Of a stretch of 64,000 nucleotides of DNA, positions 36,303 to 46,271 are shown one piece after another. Origin of the DNA: Brucella pecoris (lineage in GTDB: Bacteria > Pseudomonadota > Alphaproteobacteria > Rhizobiales > Rhizobiaceae); the NCBI RefSeq assembly GCF_006376675.1, contig NZ_VEWK01000003.1:62001-126000 (forward strand). The letters run 5' to 3'. Positions within the stretch are counted from its first letter, which is position 1, and every line of letters begins with the position of its first letter. Under the pieces are notes generated by a model. That model saw nothing but the letters and a program-made list of their open reading frames with translations, did no database searches and was not told the origin of the DNA. Made by a program: the position numbers and the translations under genes.

Positions 36303-37274
36303 ATGAAGTTCAACGGAACCATTATCGGTATCGGCATATTGGCTGGGCTTGCCTCGGCCTTGATGTCGTCCGGCGTCATCGCCCAGGGTGGCGCTATGGC
36401 GGCCATGGCGATGGTTCTCTATTTCCTGACGCCGCTTCCCATCTTCGTTGTCGCCCTTGGCTGGGGTTCGAGCGCCGGTATCGTTGCCGCCGCCACAGCC
36501 ACGGTTGCCGTCGGCATTGTCGCGGTTCCGATGGCCGCCTTGTTGATGGCATTGACCAGCTTCATTCCTGCCGCGACGGGTGCCTATCTTTGCGGTCTTG
36601 CACGGCCTGCCGAAGAACTTGGCGGACCGAAGGACGTTCTGGTCTGGTTTCCGCTGTCGGATATCGTGTTCCGGCTTGCCTTGATGGTAGCGCTCAGCTT
36701 CATCGTTATCGGCGCAATCCTGGGCTTTGGCCCGGACATGGCACGCGAACTCGCGAATACGCTTATCGACCGGGTTGCCGAAGCCGATCCTCAGTTTACG
36801 GCCAGCGAGGACATTCGCAACAATGTAACGTCGTTGCTGATGGTCGCCCTGCCTGCGATCCAGCCGGCAACCTGCCTTGCGATTCTCGTTGGCAATCTTT
36901 ATCTGGCGCAGCGCCTGATTTCCATGTCGGGTCGCCTGCGCCGTCCGCGTGATGACTGGCCCGCAACACTGCGCATGCCGCGCCCGGCCCTGCTCGTCTT
37001 CGCGGTCGCTCTCGCGGTTGCATTTCTTCCTGGCGGCGCCGGATTGATCGCAACCGTCGTGGCCGGGGCGCTCAGTGCCGGTTTCATGATGTCAGGCCTT
37101 GCCATCATGCATTTTCGCACACGCGGCAAGGTGTGGCGCCCTGTGGCGCTGTGGCTGGCCTACTTTGCGATCATACTCTTCGCATTCCTGCTTTTCATCT
37201 TCATGGTTCTCGGACTTTTCGACACTTCGCGCGGCGCGCCAGTCTCGAAAATGCCGGGCACTGACAGTCAGTAA
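36303..37274 (+). CDS. DUF2232 family membrane protein
   Basis: A 323-residue polytopic membrane protein with about eight hydrophobic helices and few polar loops (for example [33 protein letters not shown]-like and [14 protein letters not shown]). DUF2232 genes regularly sit between rpsR and rplI in alphaproteobacteria, and a related membrane protein occurs at the same locus in Firmicutes. Function is unknown; substrate-specific transport (as for the related ThiW/BioY-like folds) is a guess. rplI begins 29 bases downstream. Confidence 0.88.
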   Translation: MKFNGTIIGIGILAGLASALMSSGVIAQGGAMAAMAMVLYFLTPLPIFVVALGWGSSAGIVAAATATVAVGIVAVPMAALLMALTSFIPAATGAYLCGLARPAEELGGPKDVLVWFPLSDIVFRLALMVALSFIVIGAILGFGPDMARELANTLIDRVAEADPQFTASEDIRNNVTSLLMVALPAIQPATCLAILVGNLYLAQRLISMSGRLRRPRDDWPATLRMPRPALLVFAVALAVAFLPGGAGLIATVVAGALSAGFMMSGLAIMHFRTRGKVWRPVALWLAYFAIILFAFLLFIFMVLGLFDTSRGAPVSKMPGTDSQ

Positions 37275-37303
37275 CCGAATCAGAAACTCGAAAGGAAACT
37301 CCA

Positions 37304-37873
37304 ATGGACGTTATTCTTCTGGAACGTATCGGCCGCCTCGGCCAGATGGGCGAAACCGTCAAGGTCAAGGACGGCTACGCCCGTAACTTCCTGCTCCCGC
37401 AGGGCAAGGCTCTTCGTGCCAACGAAGCCAACAAGAAGAAGTTCGAAGGCCAGCGCGCTCAGCTCGAAGCCCAGAACCTGGAACGCAAGAACGAAGCCGA
37501 AGCAGTTGCAACCAAGCTCAACGGCGAATCGTTCATCGTTGTGCGTTCGGCTGGCGAAACCGGTCAGCTCTATGGTTCGGTTTCGACCCGTGACATCGCC
37601 GACATCATCACGGCGAACGGCTTCACCTTGCACCGCAACCAGGTTGAACTGAACCATCCGATCAAGACGATCGGCCTGCACGAAGTCTCGATTTCGCTGC
37701 ACCCGGAAGTTCAGGTTCAGGTTTCGGTCAATATCGCTCGTTCGACTGAAGAAGCCGAACGTCAGGCAAAGGGTGAAGACCTGACCTCGATCGAAGCCAT
37801 CTATGGCATCGAAGAAGCACCGCTTTCGGAAGAAGTCTTCGACGAAGACGAAGAAGCTGAAGATCAGGCTTAA
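37304..37873 (+). CDS. rplI: 50S ribosomal protein L9
   Basis: Ribosomal protein bL9, 189 residues. [37 protein letters not shown] is the conserved N-terminal domain, followed by the long connecting helix and the C-terminal domain. It is about 40 residues longer than E. coli L9 because of an acidic tail ([20 protein letters not shown]). AAAGGAAACTCC precedes the ATG. A terminator hairpin follows at 37948-37970. Confidence 0.98.
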   Translation: MDVILLERIGRLGQMGETVKVKDGYARNFLLPQGKALRANEANKKKFEGQRAQLEAQNLERKNEAEAVATKLNGESFIVVRSAGETGQLYGSVSTRDIADIITANGFTLHRNQVELNHPIKTIGLHEVSISLHPEVQVQVSVNIARSTEEAERQAKGEDLTSIEAIYGIEEAPLSEEVFDEDEEAEDQA

Positions 37874-37947
37874 TTAGCCGCCTTTTATCCCTGCGAACGC
37901 CCGCTCTGTCAGCAGGCATTCCCATCGTGGTAAACTTTATATGATCG

Positions 37948-37970
37948 TGCCCGGCGGCCTCCGTCGGGCA
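37948..37970 (+). terminator. Rho-independent terminator of the rpsF-rpsR-rplI operon
   Basis: Stem TGCCCGGCGG (37948-37957) with CCGTCGGGCA (37961-37970), one G-T pair, loop CCT, followed by TTTTCTCTTTT. The rest of the 37874-38201 gap shows no gene or clear repeat. Confidence 0.8.
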
Positions 37971-38201
37971 TTTTCTCTTTTCAGATCGGTAAAACTCCCT
38001 ATTCTGCATATTAGTATTGGATTGCAGAGGGTGCTGACGGAAACGTCTGCGTTGCTTGGGCATTACTCCCGAGGCCGCTTGACCAAGGGGATATTGCCTG
38101 AAAATCTGATGACAGAGCGGCTTTGATACTTATGCACTGCCGCCTGCCATGCAAACGCATGGACGTGCGCCTGCTTCGATCCTGAAGAGGAGATGGGGCC
38201 G

Positions 38202-39482
38202 ATGTATGGAATGATGCGTACTGTTCTTTCGCATATGATTAAAACCGGCGACCTGACGGTCACCGATTCTAGTGGTGCGCTTTCGCAGTATGGCGACAGG
38301 ACCGGTGTGCCGGTTCATATACACTTCAAGACAAAGCACGCCGAGCGCGCCGTTGCGCTCGACCCGGAACTGAAACTCGCAGAATGTTTCATGGACGGCG
38401 AGATCGACTTTCTGGAAGGCGATATTTACACGCTGCTCCAGATCGTGTTTGAAAATACCGGGCCGACCGTGGCGATAGAGCCATGGATGAAGGCGCTGGC
38501 AAAGTTGCGCATTCTGTTTCGCCGCTTCCAGCAGATGAACACGATCGCGCGTTCGTCCGACAATATCAAAAGACATTACGACCTTTCCGGCGAGCTTTAC
38601 GATCTGTTCCTCGATCCGGACAAGCAATATTCCTGCGCCTATTTCGATCCGCCAAATGCGACGCTAGCCGAAGCGCAACTTGCCAAAAAACGCCATATCG
38701 CGGCGAAATTGCTTGTGAAGGAAGGCGATAAGGTACTCGATATCGGCTGCGGCTGGGGCGGCATGGGCCTTTATCTTGCTCGCCACCTCAAGGCCAATGT
38801 GACCGGTGTGACCTTATCGGAAGAACAACACGGCATCGCTAATCAGCGTGCCGCGGATGAAGGGCTTTCGGATCGGGCCAAATTCGAGCTGACCGACTAT
38901 CGCAATATCGATGACAAGTTCGACCGACTGGTTTCGGTCGGCATGTTCGAGCATGTCGGTGTCGGCCATTTTGCGGAATATTTCCAGCATGTGGCGCGGC
39001 TGATGAAGCCGGATGGCGTGTTCCTGCTGCATGCCATCGGCAGGGCCGACGGGCCGGGTGCGACCAATCCGTTCATTCGCAAATATATCTTCCCGGGCGG
39101 TTATATCCCTGCCTTGTCGGAAGTGCTGCCGCATATCGAAAAGGCGGGGCTGTATGTCACCGACATAGAAATCCTGCGACTGCATTATGCGGAAACGCTC
39201 AAGGCCTGGCGTGAGGCTTTCATGGCCAATCGCGAACAGGCCAAGGCGCTTTATGACGAACGCTTCTGCCGTATGTGGGAATTCTATCTTGCCGCTTCCG
39301 AAAGCGCTTTCCGTTGGCAGAACATGATGGTGTTCCACATCCAGATTGCGCACAGGCAGGAAGCCGTTCCCCTGACGCGCAACTATATCGAAGCCGAGGA
39401 AAAGCGCCTGAAGCGGCTCGACAGTGCACCGAAAGGGGCCAATAGCGAAGCCCGCGCTGTCAACAAAAGCATGAATGCCTGA
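38202..39482 (+). CDS. cfa: Cyclopropane-fatty-acyl-phospholipid synthase
   Basis: SAM-dependent enzyme adding a methylene bridge to unsaturated chains of membrane phospholipids, about 426 residues. The SAM-binding motif is VLDIGCGWGGMGLYLA, preceded by the family signature YDLSGELYDLFLDPDKQYSCAYF; FEHVGVGHFAEYFQHVARLM and FIRKYIFPGGYIPALSEVLP complete the fold. GAGGAG lies 9 bases before ATG 38202, so this start is preferred over the adjacent ATG 38193. Cyclopropane (lactobacillic) fatty acids are abundant in Brucella-type membranes. Confidence 0.95.
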   Translation: MYGMMRTVLSHMIKTGDLTVTDSSGALSQYGDRTGVPVHIHFKTKHAERAVALDPELKLAECFMDGEIDFLEGDIYTLLQIVFENTGPTVAIEPWMKALAKLRILFRRFQQMNTIARSSDNIKRHYDLSGELYDLFLDPDKQYSCAYFDPPNATLAEAQLAKKRHIAAKLLVKEGDKVLDIGCGWGGMGLYLARHLKANVTGVTLSEEQHGIANQRAADEGLSDRAKFELTDYRNIDDKFDRLVSVGMFEHVGVGHFAEYFQHVARLMKPDGVFLLHAIGRADGPGATNPFIRKYIFPGGYIPALSEVLPHIEKAGLYVTDIEILRLHYAETLKAWREAFMANREQAKALYDERFCRMWEFYLAASESAFRWQNMMVFHIQIAHRQEAVPLTRNYIEAEEKRLKRLDSAPKGANSEARAVNKSMNA

Positions 39483-39487
39483 AGCAG

Positions 39488-39516
39488 AGCGGGCTGTTCC
39501 GATGGAACAACCCGCT
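39488..39516. terminator. Bidirectional terminator between cfa and the permease-like gene
   Basis: A 13-base arm (39488-39500) pairs with 39504-39516 with one mismatch and a 3-base loop, ending in TTTTC on the plus strand. It lies between convergent genes. Confidence 0.8.
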
Positions 39517-39525
39517 TTTCCTGTC

Positions 39526-40539
39526 TTATTCTGACTTTGGCACACCAGCTTCCCATTTGTCCCAATGGGTGACGATGTCATTCACGACCGGAGCGCCGAC
39601 GAGATAAATGTTCTCGACTGTTTCAGCGAACCCGCCCGCTGTTTCGCCCGGTGCCGGATCCAGGTGCTGCAGCGTCGTTTCTTTCGGATTTCCTTGATCA
39701 AAATTCACCGAACCCCGCAAGCTGAGGATACGGTCTGTACCGTGCTGCCGCTTGATAACGAGCGCGAGCGCTGCAGCTTCCATCTCGGTGGCGAGATAAT
39801 CGTCGGCACCATAGAGCTTGGCGATATACTGTGCCTCTTTTGACAGTCCGGGACCATGGAAGAATGTATCTCCTGTCATATGCGTGCCCGTCTTCAAGGC
39901 TGGTTTCGCCTGCGCGGCCTTGTCGGGATAGCGCATGCGATAAGCCTGTGCCTCGGCTGAATCGCGAAGCTCGACATCGGAGCCCAAGCGGACCGCTGCC
40001 GCGACCAGTTCAGGATTGAGCTTGAAAACGCGGTATTCCTCGTAGCCTTTCCGCGGCATGAAAACCGGCTCACCCGGTTTGCCTTCTTCCGGCGCCCAGC
40101 GATGACCCAGATCGTAATCGACAAGCCAGGTTGCCCAGCTCACATCGCCGATCGTGCCGCGTGAAGGCGGCGTTCCGGCCACGCCGGACAGGATGTAGTA
40201 GGTTTTGGAAAAATCAAAAGCCGGGTCGAGCATGATTGCCTGCATGCTGGCCGAAGAGTTCACCTTGCCCATGCCGAGAACGGAGCCGCATACGCCATCA
40301 TCGTTGCAATAGACCGGCTTCAGCGCGCCTTTCACTTCGATCGGCTTGGCATCCTTCCAGTAATGCTCATACCACCGTTGAAACTCTCCGGCGCGATCAC
40401 CGCTGTTCTGACCGATCTCGAACATGGCGGCGATAAACACTTTTACCTTGATCGGTTCTGATGCAGCCGATGAAGCGACCGGTGAAGAGAGGAGAGCCAG
40501 CGCCGTCAGAAGCCAGGCTGCAATGGTGCGGTGTCGCAT
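39526..40539 (-). CDS. Purine nucleoside permease-like periplasmic protein (NUP family)
   Basis: A 337-residue exported protein of the NUP family, named from a fungal purine nucleoside permease and related in fold to nucleoside phosphorylases. A signal peptide (TIAAWLLTALALLSSPVASSA) begins at ATG 40539, which has a GAGGAATAC ribosome binding site. KVFIAAMFEIGQ, YCNDDGVCGSVLGMGKVNSSASMQAIM, GVAGTPPSRGTIGDVSWATW and EMEAAALALVIKR are family segments. It is predicted periplasmic, so a permease role in this bacterium is doubtful; nucleoside binding or hydrolysis is equally possible. Confidence 0.85.
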   Translation of the reverse strand: MRHRTIAAWLLTALALLSSPVASSAASEPIKVKVFIAAMFEIGQNSGDRAGEFQRWYEHYWKDAKPIEVKGALKPVYCNDDGVCGSVLGMGKVNSSASMQAIMLDPAFDFSKTYYILSGVAGTPPSRGTIGDVSWATWLVDYDLGHRWAPEEGKPGEPVFMPRKGYEEYRVFKLNPELVAAAVRLGSDVELRDSAEAQAYRMRYPDKAAQAKPALKTGTHMTGDTFFHGPGLSKEAQYIAKLYGADDYLATEMEAAALALVIKRQHGTDRILSLRGSVNFDQGNPKETTLQHLDPAPGETAGGFAETVENIYLVGAPVVNDIVTHWDKWEAGVPKSE

Positions 40540-40803
40540 GAGTATTCCTCGTGAAAGAGAGCCGGTCTTTGCGTCGAATGCACGCATAGATCATCGTACT
40601 CCAGATGAATGAGAGAAGATTAATGTTACCGGTAGCTCCCCGCAATCTCCGTCAATAGGAAGTGCATAAAAGAGATGCCTGATCTGTGGATCAGTGTGAA
40701 TCATGGTATAGGTTTTTCCTTCCAGCAGGAATCATCCGAAGCCGCGTTGTGTTTGGCATCGCTTGAGGGCTAGCTGGTTGCATCAGGGACAGGATTGAGA
40801 ATC

Positions 40804-42309
40804 ATGGCGGAAGCGGCGGTACGCAAACTCGACGATGCGCGGGAACAAAAAGACACGCTCTATCGGGAAGCACCCCATAATATTGAAGCGGAACAGGCGC
40901 TGCTGGGCGCGATCCTGATCAACAACGATGCCTTTTACCGGGTATCGGACTTCCTCAAGCCAACCCATTTCTTCGAGCCTCTGCACCGTCGCATCTATGA
41001 GATCACGACCGATCTTATCCGGGTGGGCAAGATGGCCAATCCCGTGACGATGAAGACCTTCCTGCCGACGGAAGGCAAGGTGGGCGATCTCACGATCTTC
41101 CAATATGTAACCCGTCTCGCGACCGAAGCCGTCACGATCATCAACGCCGAGGATTATGGCCGTGCTATTTACGATCTGGCGACACGCCGCGCCCTGATCG
41201 GCATTGGCGAAGACATGGTGAACGTTGCCTATGACGCGCCGGTCGACAATGCGCCACAGGAACAGATCGAAGACGCCGAACGCCGCCTGTTCGAGCTTGC
41301 TGAAACCGGTCGTTATGACGGTGGATTTCAGGCTTTCAAGGATGCGGTCACCACTGCGGTGGATATGGCCAACGCCGCTTTTATGCGCGATGGTCATCTA
41401 TCGGGTGTCTCCACAGGCATTCACACGCTTGATGGCAAGATGGGTGGCTTGCAGCCTTCCGATTTGATTATCCTTGCGGGTCGTCCGGGTATGGGTAAGA
41501 CCTCGCTCGCAACCAACATCGCTTTCAACATCGCCAATGCCTATGAAGCCGAACAGCAGGCGGATGGCACAATGAAAGCCATCAATGGCGGCGTCGTCGG
41601 TTTCTTCTCGCTCGAAATGTCGGCTGAACAGCTAGCGACCCGTATCATTTCCGAGCAGACGGAAGTTTCCTCCTCGAAAATCCGCCGCGGCGACATTACC
41701 GAAACCGATTTCGAAAAGCTGGTTGCGTGCTCGCAGGTGATGCAGAAAATCCCGCTTTATATCGACCAGACCGGTGGTATCTCGATTGCCCAGCTTGCAG
41801 CACGTGCGCGCCGCCTGAAGCGCCAGCGCGGCCTTGATGTTCTGGTCATCGACTACGTACAGCTTATGACCGGCTCGTCGAAGGCCTCGGCGCAGAACCG
41901 TGTGCAGGAAATCACTGAAATCACCACCGGTCTCAAGGCGCTCGGCAAGGAACTGAACGTCCCGATCATCGCGCTCTCACAGCTCTCGCGTCAGGTGGAA
42001 AGCCGCGACGACAAGCGCCCGCAGCTCTCCGATCTTCGTGAATCGGGTTCCATCGAGCAGGACGCCGACGTGGTTCTTTTCGTGTTTCGCGAGGAATATT
42101 ACGTCAAGAACCTTGAACCGCGCGACGAATTCGACCCGAAATATGAAGAGTGGAAGCAGCACTTTGAAAAAGTGCGCGGCACCGCCGACGTGATCGTCGC
42201 CAAGCAGCGTCACGGACCGACCGGAACGGTCAAGCTTGCCTTCCAGGCCGAATTCACCCGATTTGCAGATCTGGCCGAGGGTTCCTATGTGCCGGAGCAG
42301 TATGAATAA
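40804..42309 (+). CDS. dnaB: Replicative DNA helicase DnaB
   Basis: Hexameric helicase of the replication fork, 501 residues. The N-terminal domain begins around PHNIEAEQALLGAILINNDAF. The RecA-like domain has Walker A AGRPGMGKTSLATN, Walker B DVLVIDYVQLM, and the QLSRQVESRDDKRPQLSDLRESGSIEQDADVV motif. No intein is present. ATG 40804 is chosen over TTG 40795. radA lies 30 bases downstream and is probably co-transcribed. Confidence 0.98.
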   Translation: MAEAAVRKLDDAREQKDTLYREAPHNIEAEQALLGAILINNDAFYRVSDFLKPTHFFEPLHRRIYEITTDLIRVGKMANPVTMKTFLPTEGKVGDLTIFQYVTRLATEAVTIINAEDYGRAIYDLATRRALIGIGEDMVNVAYDAPVDNAPQEQIEDAERRLFELAETGRYDGGFQAFKDAVTTAVDMANAAFMRDGHLSGVSTGIHTLDGKMGGLQPSDLIILAGRPGMGKTSLATNIAFNIANAYEAEQQADGTMKAINGGVVGFFSLEMSAEQLATRIISEQTEVSSSKIRRGDITETDFEKLVACSQVMQKIPLYIDQTGGISIAQLAARARRLKRQRGLDVLVIDYVQLMTGSSKASAQNRVQEITEITTGLKALGKELNVPIIALSQLSRQVESRDDKRPQLSDLRESGSIEQDADVVLFVFREEYYVKNLEPRDEFDPKYEEWKQHFEKVRGTADVIVAKQRHGPTGTVKLAFQAEFTRFADLAEGSYVPEQYE

Positions 42310-42339
42310 TCAGATCACGATCAAGACGGAGCGCGTCTG

Positions 42340-43734
42340 ATGGCCAAGGCGCGCATTCAATTCATCTGCCAGAATTGCGGCACAGTGCATACGCGCTGGG
42401 CGGGCAAGTGCGATTCCTGCGGCGAGTGGAACACGCTCGTCGAGGAAGGCACCAATAGCGGCATCGGATCCGGTCCGGGCGCCATGTTGTCCAAGCGCAA
42501 GGGCCGTGCCGTCGCACTGACCTCGCTTTCCGGCGACATTGAAGACGCGCCGCGCATCATTTCCGGCATCAGCGAGCTTGACCGCGTTACCGGCGGCGGT
42601 TTCGTGCGCGGTTCAGCCCTCCTGATCGGCGGTGATCCCGGTATCGGTAAATCCACGCTGCTGACACAGGCGGCAGCAGCCCTTGCCAATCGCGGCCAGC
42701 GCATCGTTTATGTTTCAGGCGAAGAAGCGGTCGCGCAGATACGTCTGCGTGCGCAGCGTCTTGGTGTGGCGTCGTCGGCAGTGGAACTCGCTGCCGAAAC
42801 CAATGTCGAAGACATCATCGCCACTATTTCGGACACCAAACGGCCCGATCTCGTGATCATCGATTCGATCCAGACGCTCTGGACCGACATGGCGGATTCG
42901 GCGCCTGGAACGGTGACGCAGGTGCGCTCCTCGGCGCAAGCCATGATCCGCTATGCCAAGCAGACAGGTGCTGCGGTGGTGCTGGTCGGCCATGTCACCA
43001 AGGACGGCCAGATTGCCGGTCCCCGCGTGGTTGAACACATGGTGGACGGCGTTCTCTATTTCGAAGGTGAAGGCGGACATCACTATCGCATCCTGCGCAC
43101 GGTGAAGAACCGCTTCGGCCCAACCGACGAAATCGGCGTCTTCGAAATGTCGGATGGCGGGCTGCGCGAGGTTTCCAACCCGTCCGAGCTTTTCCTGGGT
43201 GAGCGCAATGCCAAAGCTCCGGGTGCGGCGGTCTTCGCCGGCATGGAAGGTACGCGCCCGGTTCTGGTGGAAATTCAGGCGCTCGTCGCCCCCTCCTCGC
43301 TCGGCACACCGCGCCGCGCCGTTGTGGGTTGGGACGGCGGTCGTCTCGCCATGATTCTCGCCGTGCTGGAATCGCATTGTGGTGTCCGTTTCGGCCAGCA
43401 CGATGTCTATCTGAATGTCGCGGGCGGCTATCGGATCAGCGAACCGGCAGCCGATATTGCCGTTGCCTCGGCACTCGTTTCCTCCATGGCCGGTATTGCC
43501 CTTCCGCCAGATTGTGTTTATTTCGGCGAAATCAGCCTTTCCGGTGCTGTTCGTGCGGTAACGCATGCAGTACAGAGGCTCAAGGAAGCCGAGAAGCTCG
43601 GTTTCCGGCAGGCAGAGGTGCCCGGTGGCAGCGGCGAACTGTGGAAAGATCGCAGCTTCCGCCTGATGGAAACTTCGGCTTTGCCCGACCTTGTGGCACG
43701 CATCGCGGCTTCAGGAACCGGAAAGAAGCAATAA
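42340..43734 (+). CDS. radA: DNA repair protein RadA
   Basis: RecA-related branch-migration ATPase, 464 residues. An N-terminal C4 zinc finger (CQNCGTVHTRWAGKCDSCGEWNTL) is followed by the ATPase core with Walker A GGDPGIGKSTLLTQ, the RadA-specific KNRFG motif (VKNRFGPTDEIGVFEM), and a C-terminal Lon-protease-like domain without the protease catalytic pair (SLGTPRRAVVGWDGGRLAMILAVLE). Located between dnaB and the cvpA-like gene. Confidence 0.97.
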   Translation: MAKARIQFICQNCGTVHTRWAGKCDSCGEWNTLVEEGTNSGIGSGPGAMLSKRKGRAVALTSLSGDIEDAPRIISGISELDRVTGGGFVRGSALLIGGDPGIGKSTLLTQAAAALANRGQRIVYVSGEEAVAQIRLRAQRLGVASSAVELAAETNVEDIIATISDTKRPDLVIIDSIQTLWTDMADSAPGTVTQVRSSAQAMIRYAKQTGAAVVLVGHVTKDGQIAGPRVVEHMVDGVLYFEGEGGHHYRILRTVKNRFGPTDEIGVFEMSDGGLREVSNPSELFLGERNAKAPGAAVFAGMEGTRPVLVEIQALVAPSSLGTPRRAVVGWDGGRLAMILAVLESHCGVRFGQHDVYLNVAGGYRISEPAADIAVASALVSSMAGIALPPDCVYFGEISLSGAVRAVTHAVQRLKEAEKLGFRQAEVPGGSGELWKDRSFRLMETSALPDLVARIAASGTGKKQ

Positions 43735-43846
43735 ATCTGGAAACTTGCGACTGGAAGGTTCTGTCAACCTTCCGGTGATAAGCTCCAGCATCTTTGACTG
43801 CCCTGCGCACTGAAACGATTGCGCAAATAACTGAGGACAGGCCAGA

Positions 43847-44422
43847 ATGCCGATAACCATACTTGATGGAATTCTACTCGGGATAACGCTGGTTTCAGCC
43901 GTTCTGGCGATGGTGCGCGGTTTTTCCCGCGAGGTGTTGTCGCTGGTATCCTGGGCGGCAGCGGCCGCGGCAGCTTATCTTTTCTACCAGCCGGTTCTGC
44001 CTTTCGTGCAGCCCTATATCAATAACGAAACCATCGCGAAGATCGCCGCCGCTGGCGCGGTCTTCCTCGTGGTGCTGATCGTCGTTTCGCTGATCACCAT
44101 GAAGATCGCCGACTTCATCATCGATAGTCGTATCGGTGCGCTCGACCGCACGCTCGGCTTTCTGTTCGGCGGCGTGCGTGGTGTGCTTCTCGTGGTCGTT
44201 GGCATGCTGTTCTTCAACTGGCTCGTTCCAACGAACCAGCCAGCCTGGGTGACGAATGCGAAATCAAAGCCAATGCTCGATTCTTTCGGCCAGCAACTGA
44301 TCGATCTTCTGCCGGCCAACCCCGACCAGATGATCGATAAGTTCAAGCCGCAGCAGAATGCTCCGGCTTCTGGTGAGCAGGAAGAAGCACCGGTTCCAGA
44401 CGACGCGCCTGCACAGCAGTAA
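43847..44422 (+). CDS. cvpA: CvpA family membrane protein
   Basis: A 191-residue inner-membrane protein with four predicted helices (ILLGITLVSAVLAMVRGF, VLSLVSWAAAAAAAYLF, AGAVFLVVLIVVSLITM, LFGGVRGVLLVVVGMLFF) and a hydrophilic Gln/Pro/Ala-rich tail. The SREVLSLVSW segment is typical of CvpA, which is needed for colicin V production in E. coli. The cvpA-purF order is the same as in enteric bacteria. A terminator separates the two here, so purF has its own promoter. Confidence 0.9.
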   Translation: MPITILDGILLGITLVSAVLAMVRGFSREVLSLVSWAAAAAAAYLFYQPVLPFVQPYINNETIAKIAAAGAVFLVVLIVVSLITMKIADFIIDSRIGALDRTLGFLFGGVRGVLLVVVGMLFFNWLVPTNQPAWVTNAKSKPMLDSFGQQLIDLLPANPDQMIDKFKPQQNAPASGEQEEAPVPDDAPAQQ

Positions 44423-44439
44423 CCGGTTGTGAAATGTCG

Positions 44440-44468
44440 AAAAGCCGTCAGCCCCGCTGGCGGCTTTT
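44440..44468 (+). terminator. Rho-independent terminator after cvpA
   Basis: AAAAGCCGTCAGC (44440-44452) pairs with GCTGGCGGCTTTT (44456-44468), one G-T pair, loop CCC, followed by TCAATTTT. Confidence 0.85.
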
Positions 44469-44708
44469 TCAATTTTGGAAGCAAAAGCCCGTTGATATGA
44501 AATAGCCAAAATGACGCTCAGACATTGTCATTTCGGTTTCGCGATCATATTTCAGGCGGGAATTTGCGAGATTATTCGCCGACATCGTGCGATACTGTCG
44601 TCGATAAGACTATATCGACGCAGCGGTGAACTCTTCGCTTTTAACAAAAAGCCATCTTGTGATAGAGAGGCGCTTTAGTTGCCTCTGCAATCGAAAGGCC
44701 TTGCGGCA

Positions 44709-46199
44709 ATGACCAGCCATTCTTCTGAAAATGCCTCCTTCATGCTGGACGAAGACACCCTGCATGAAGAGTGCGGCGTATTTGGCATACTTGGCCATGA
44801 AGACGCAGCCGCACTGACAGCATTGGGCCTGCATGCCCTCCAGCATCGCGGGCAGGAAGCCGCCGGTATCGTTTCCTATCACAATCGTCGTTTTCATTCC
44901 GAACGCCATATGGGCCTCGTCGGCGACCATTTCACCGATGCGGCGACGCTGAACCGCCTGCCGGGCGACCGCGCCATCGGCCATGTGCGCTATTCCACCA
45001 CCGGCGAAACGATCCTGCGCAATGTGCAGCCATTGTTTGCGGAACTGGAAGTCGGCGGCATTGCCATTGCCCATAACGGCAACTTCACCAATGGCATTAC
45101 ACTGCGCAAGCAACTGATTGCTTCCGGGGCGATTTTCCAGGCGACATCCGATACGGAAGTCGTACTGCATATGATTGCGCGGTCACGCCATTCTTCCTCC
45201 TCCGACCGTTTCGTCGATGCCATCCGGCAGGTCGAAGGCGGCTACGCCATGCTGGCGCTGACCCGCACCAAGCTGATCGCCGCGCGCGATCCGATCGGCA
45301 TCCGACCGCTCGTTATGGGCGAGCTCGACGGCAAGCCTATATTCTGCTCGGAAACCTGCGCCCTCGACATTATCGGTGCGAAGTATATTCGTGATGTCGA
45401 GAACGGCGAAGTGGTCATTTGCGAGATCCAGAAGGACGGCTCCATCACCACCGAATCCATCAAGGCTGAAAACCCGCCACCGGAACGTCTCTGCCTGTTC
45501 GAATATGTCTATTTCGCCCGTCCCGATTCTGTCGTCGGCGGTCGCAGCGTCTATGTCGCGCGCAAGAATATGGGCATGGAGCTCGCCAAGGAAGCCGGTA
45601 TCGAAGCCGATGTGGTCGTGCCGGTGCCCGATGGCGGCACGCCTGCCGCCCTCGGCTTTGCGCAGGCAAGCGGCATCCCGTTCGAATATGGCATCATCCG
45701 CAATCATTATGTGGGCCGCACCTTCATCGAGCCGACGCAGCAAATTCGCGCGCTTGGCGTCAAGTTGAAGCATTCTGCCAACCGCGCCATGATCGAAGGC
45801 AAGCGCGTCGTGCTGGTGGATGATTCCATCGTGCGTGGTACCACCTCCGTCAAGATCGTCCAGATGATCCGCGACGCAGGCGCAAAGGAAGTGCATATCC
45901 GCGTGGCAAGTCCAATGATTTACCATCCGGATTTCTACGGTATCGACACCCCCCATGCCGATAAGCTGCTGGCCAACCAGCACAAAGACCTGGAATCCAT
46001 GTGTCGTTATATCGGCGCGGATTCCCTGGCGTTCCTGTCCATCGACGGGCTCTACAAGGCTGTCGGTGGAAAGCCACGTGATCCGAAAGCACCCGCTTTC
46101 ACCGATCACTATTTCACGGGCGAATATCCGACCCGCCTCCTTGATCAGGAAGGCGAGAGCAACGTGCACACGCTGTCGCTGCTCGCTAGCAACGGCTGA
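44709..46199 (+). CDS. purF: Amidophosphoribosyltransferase
   Basis: First committed enzyme of purine synthesis (PRPP + glutamine to phosphoribosylamine), about 496 residues. The protein begins with a propeptide of about 21 residues before the nucleophilic cysteine in HEECGVFGILGHEDAA (C22), the type that needs processing and often holds an Fe-S cluster. HALQHRGQEAAGIVS, GHVRYSTTGE and the PRPP loop VVLVDDSIVRGTTSVKI are intact. ATG 44709 is preferred over the TTG at 44679. A hairpin terminator follows. Confidence 0.97.
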   Translation: MTSHSSENASFMLDEDTLHEECGVFGILGHEDAAALTALGLHALQHRGQEAAGIVSYHNRRFHSERHMGLVGDHFTDAATLNRLPGDRAIGHVRYSTTGETILRNVQPLFAELEVGGIAIAHNGNFTNGITLRKQLIASGAIFQATSDTEVVLHMIARSRHSSSSDRFVDAIRQVEGGYAMLALTRTKLIAARDPIGIRPLVMGELDGKPIFCSETCALDIIGAKYIRDVENGEVVICEIQKDGSITTESIKAENPPPERLCLFEYVYFARPDSVVGGRSVYVARKNMGMELAKEAGIEADVVVPVPDGGTPAALGFAQASGIPFEYGIIRNHYVGRTFIEPTQQIRALGVKLKHSANRAMIEGKRVVLVDDSIVRGTTSVKIVQMIRDAGAKEVHIRVASPMIYHPDFYGIDTPHADKLLANQHKDLESMCRYIGADSLAFLSIDGLYKAVGGKPRDPKAPAFTDHYFTGEYPTRLLDQEGESNVHTLSLLASNG

Positions 46200-46218
46200 T
46201 CGCCCAATTCTTCACGCA

Positions 46219-46246
46219 GGCGGCCCAAAAGGCCGCCCGTTTCTTG
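46219..46246 (+). terminator. Terminator after purF
   Basis: GGCGGCC (46219-46225) pairs with GGCCGCC (46231-46237) around a CAAAA loop, followed by CGTTTCTTG. Confidence 0.6.
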
Positions 46247-46271
46247 TGTTTGCACGAAATATGGGGACTAG

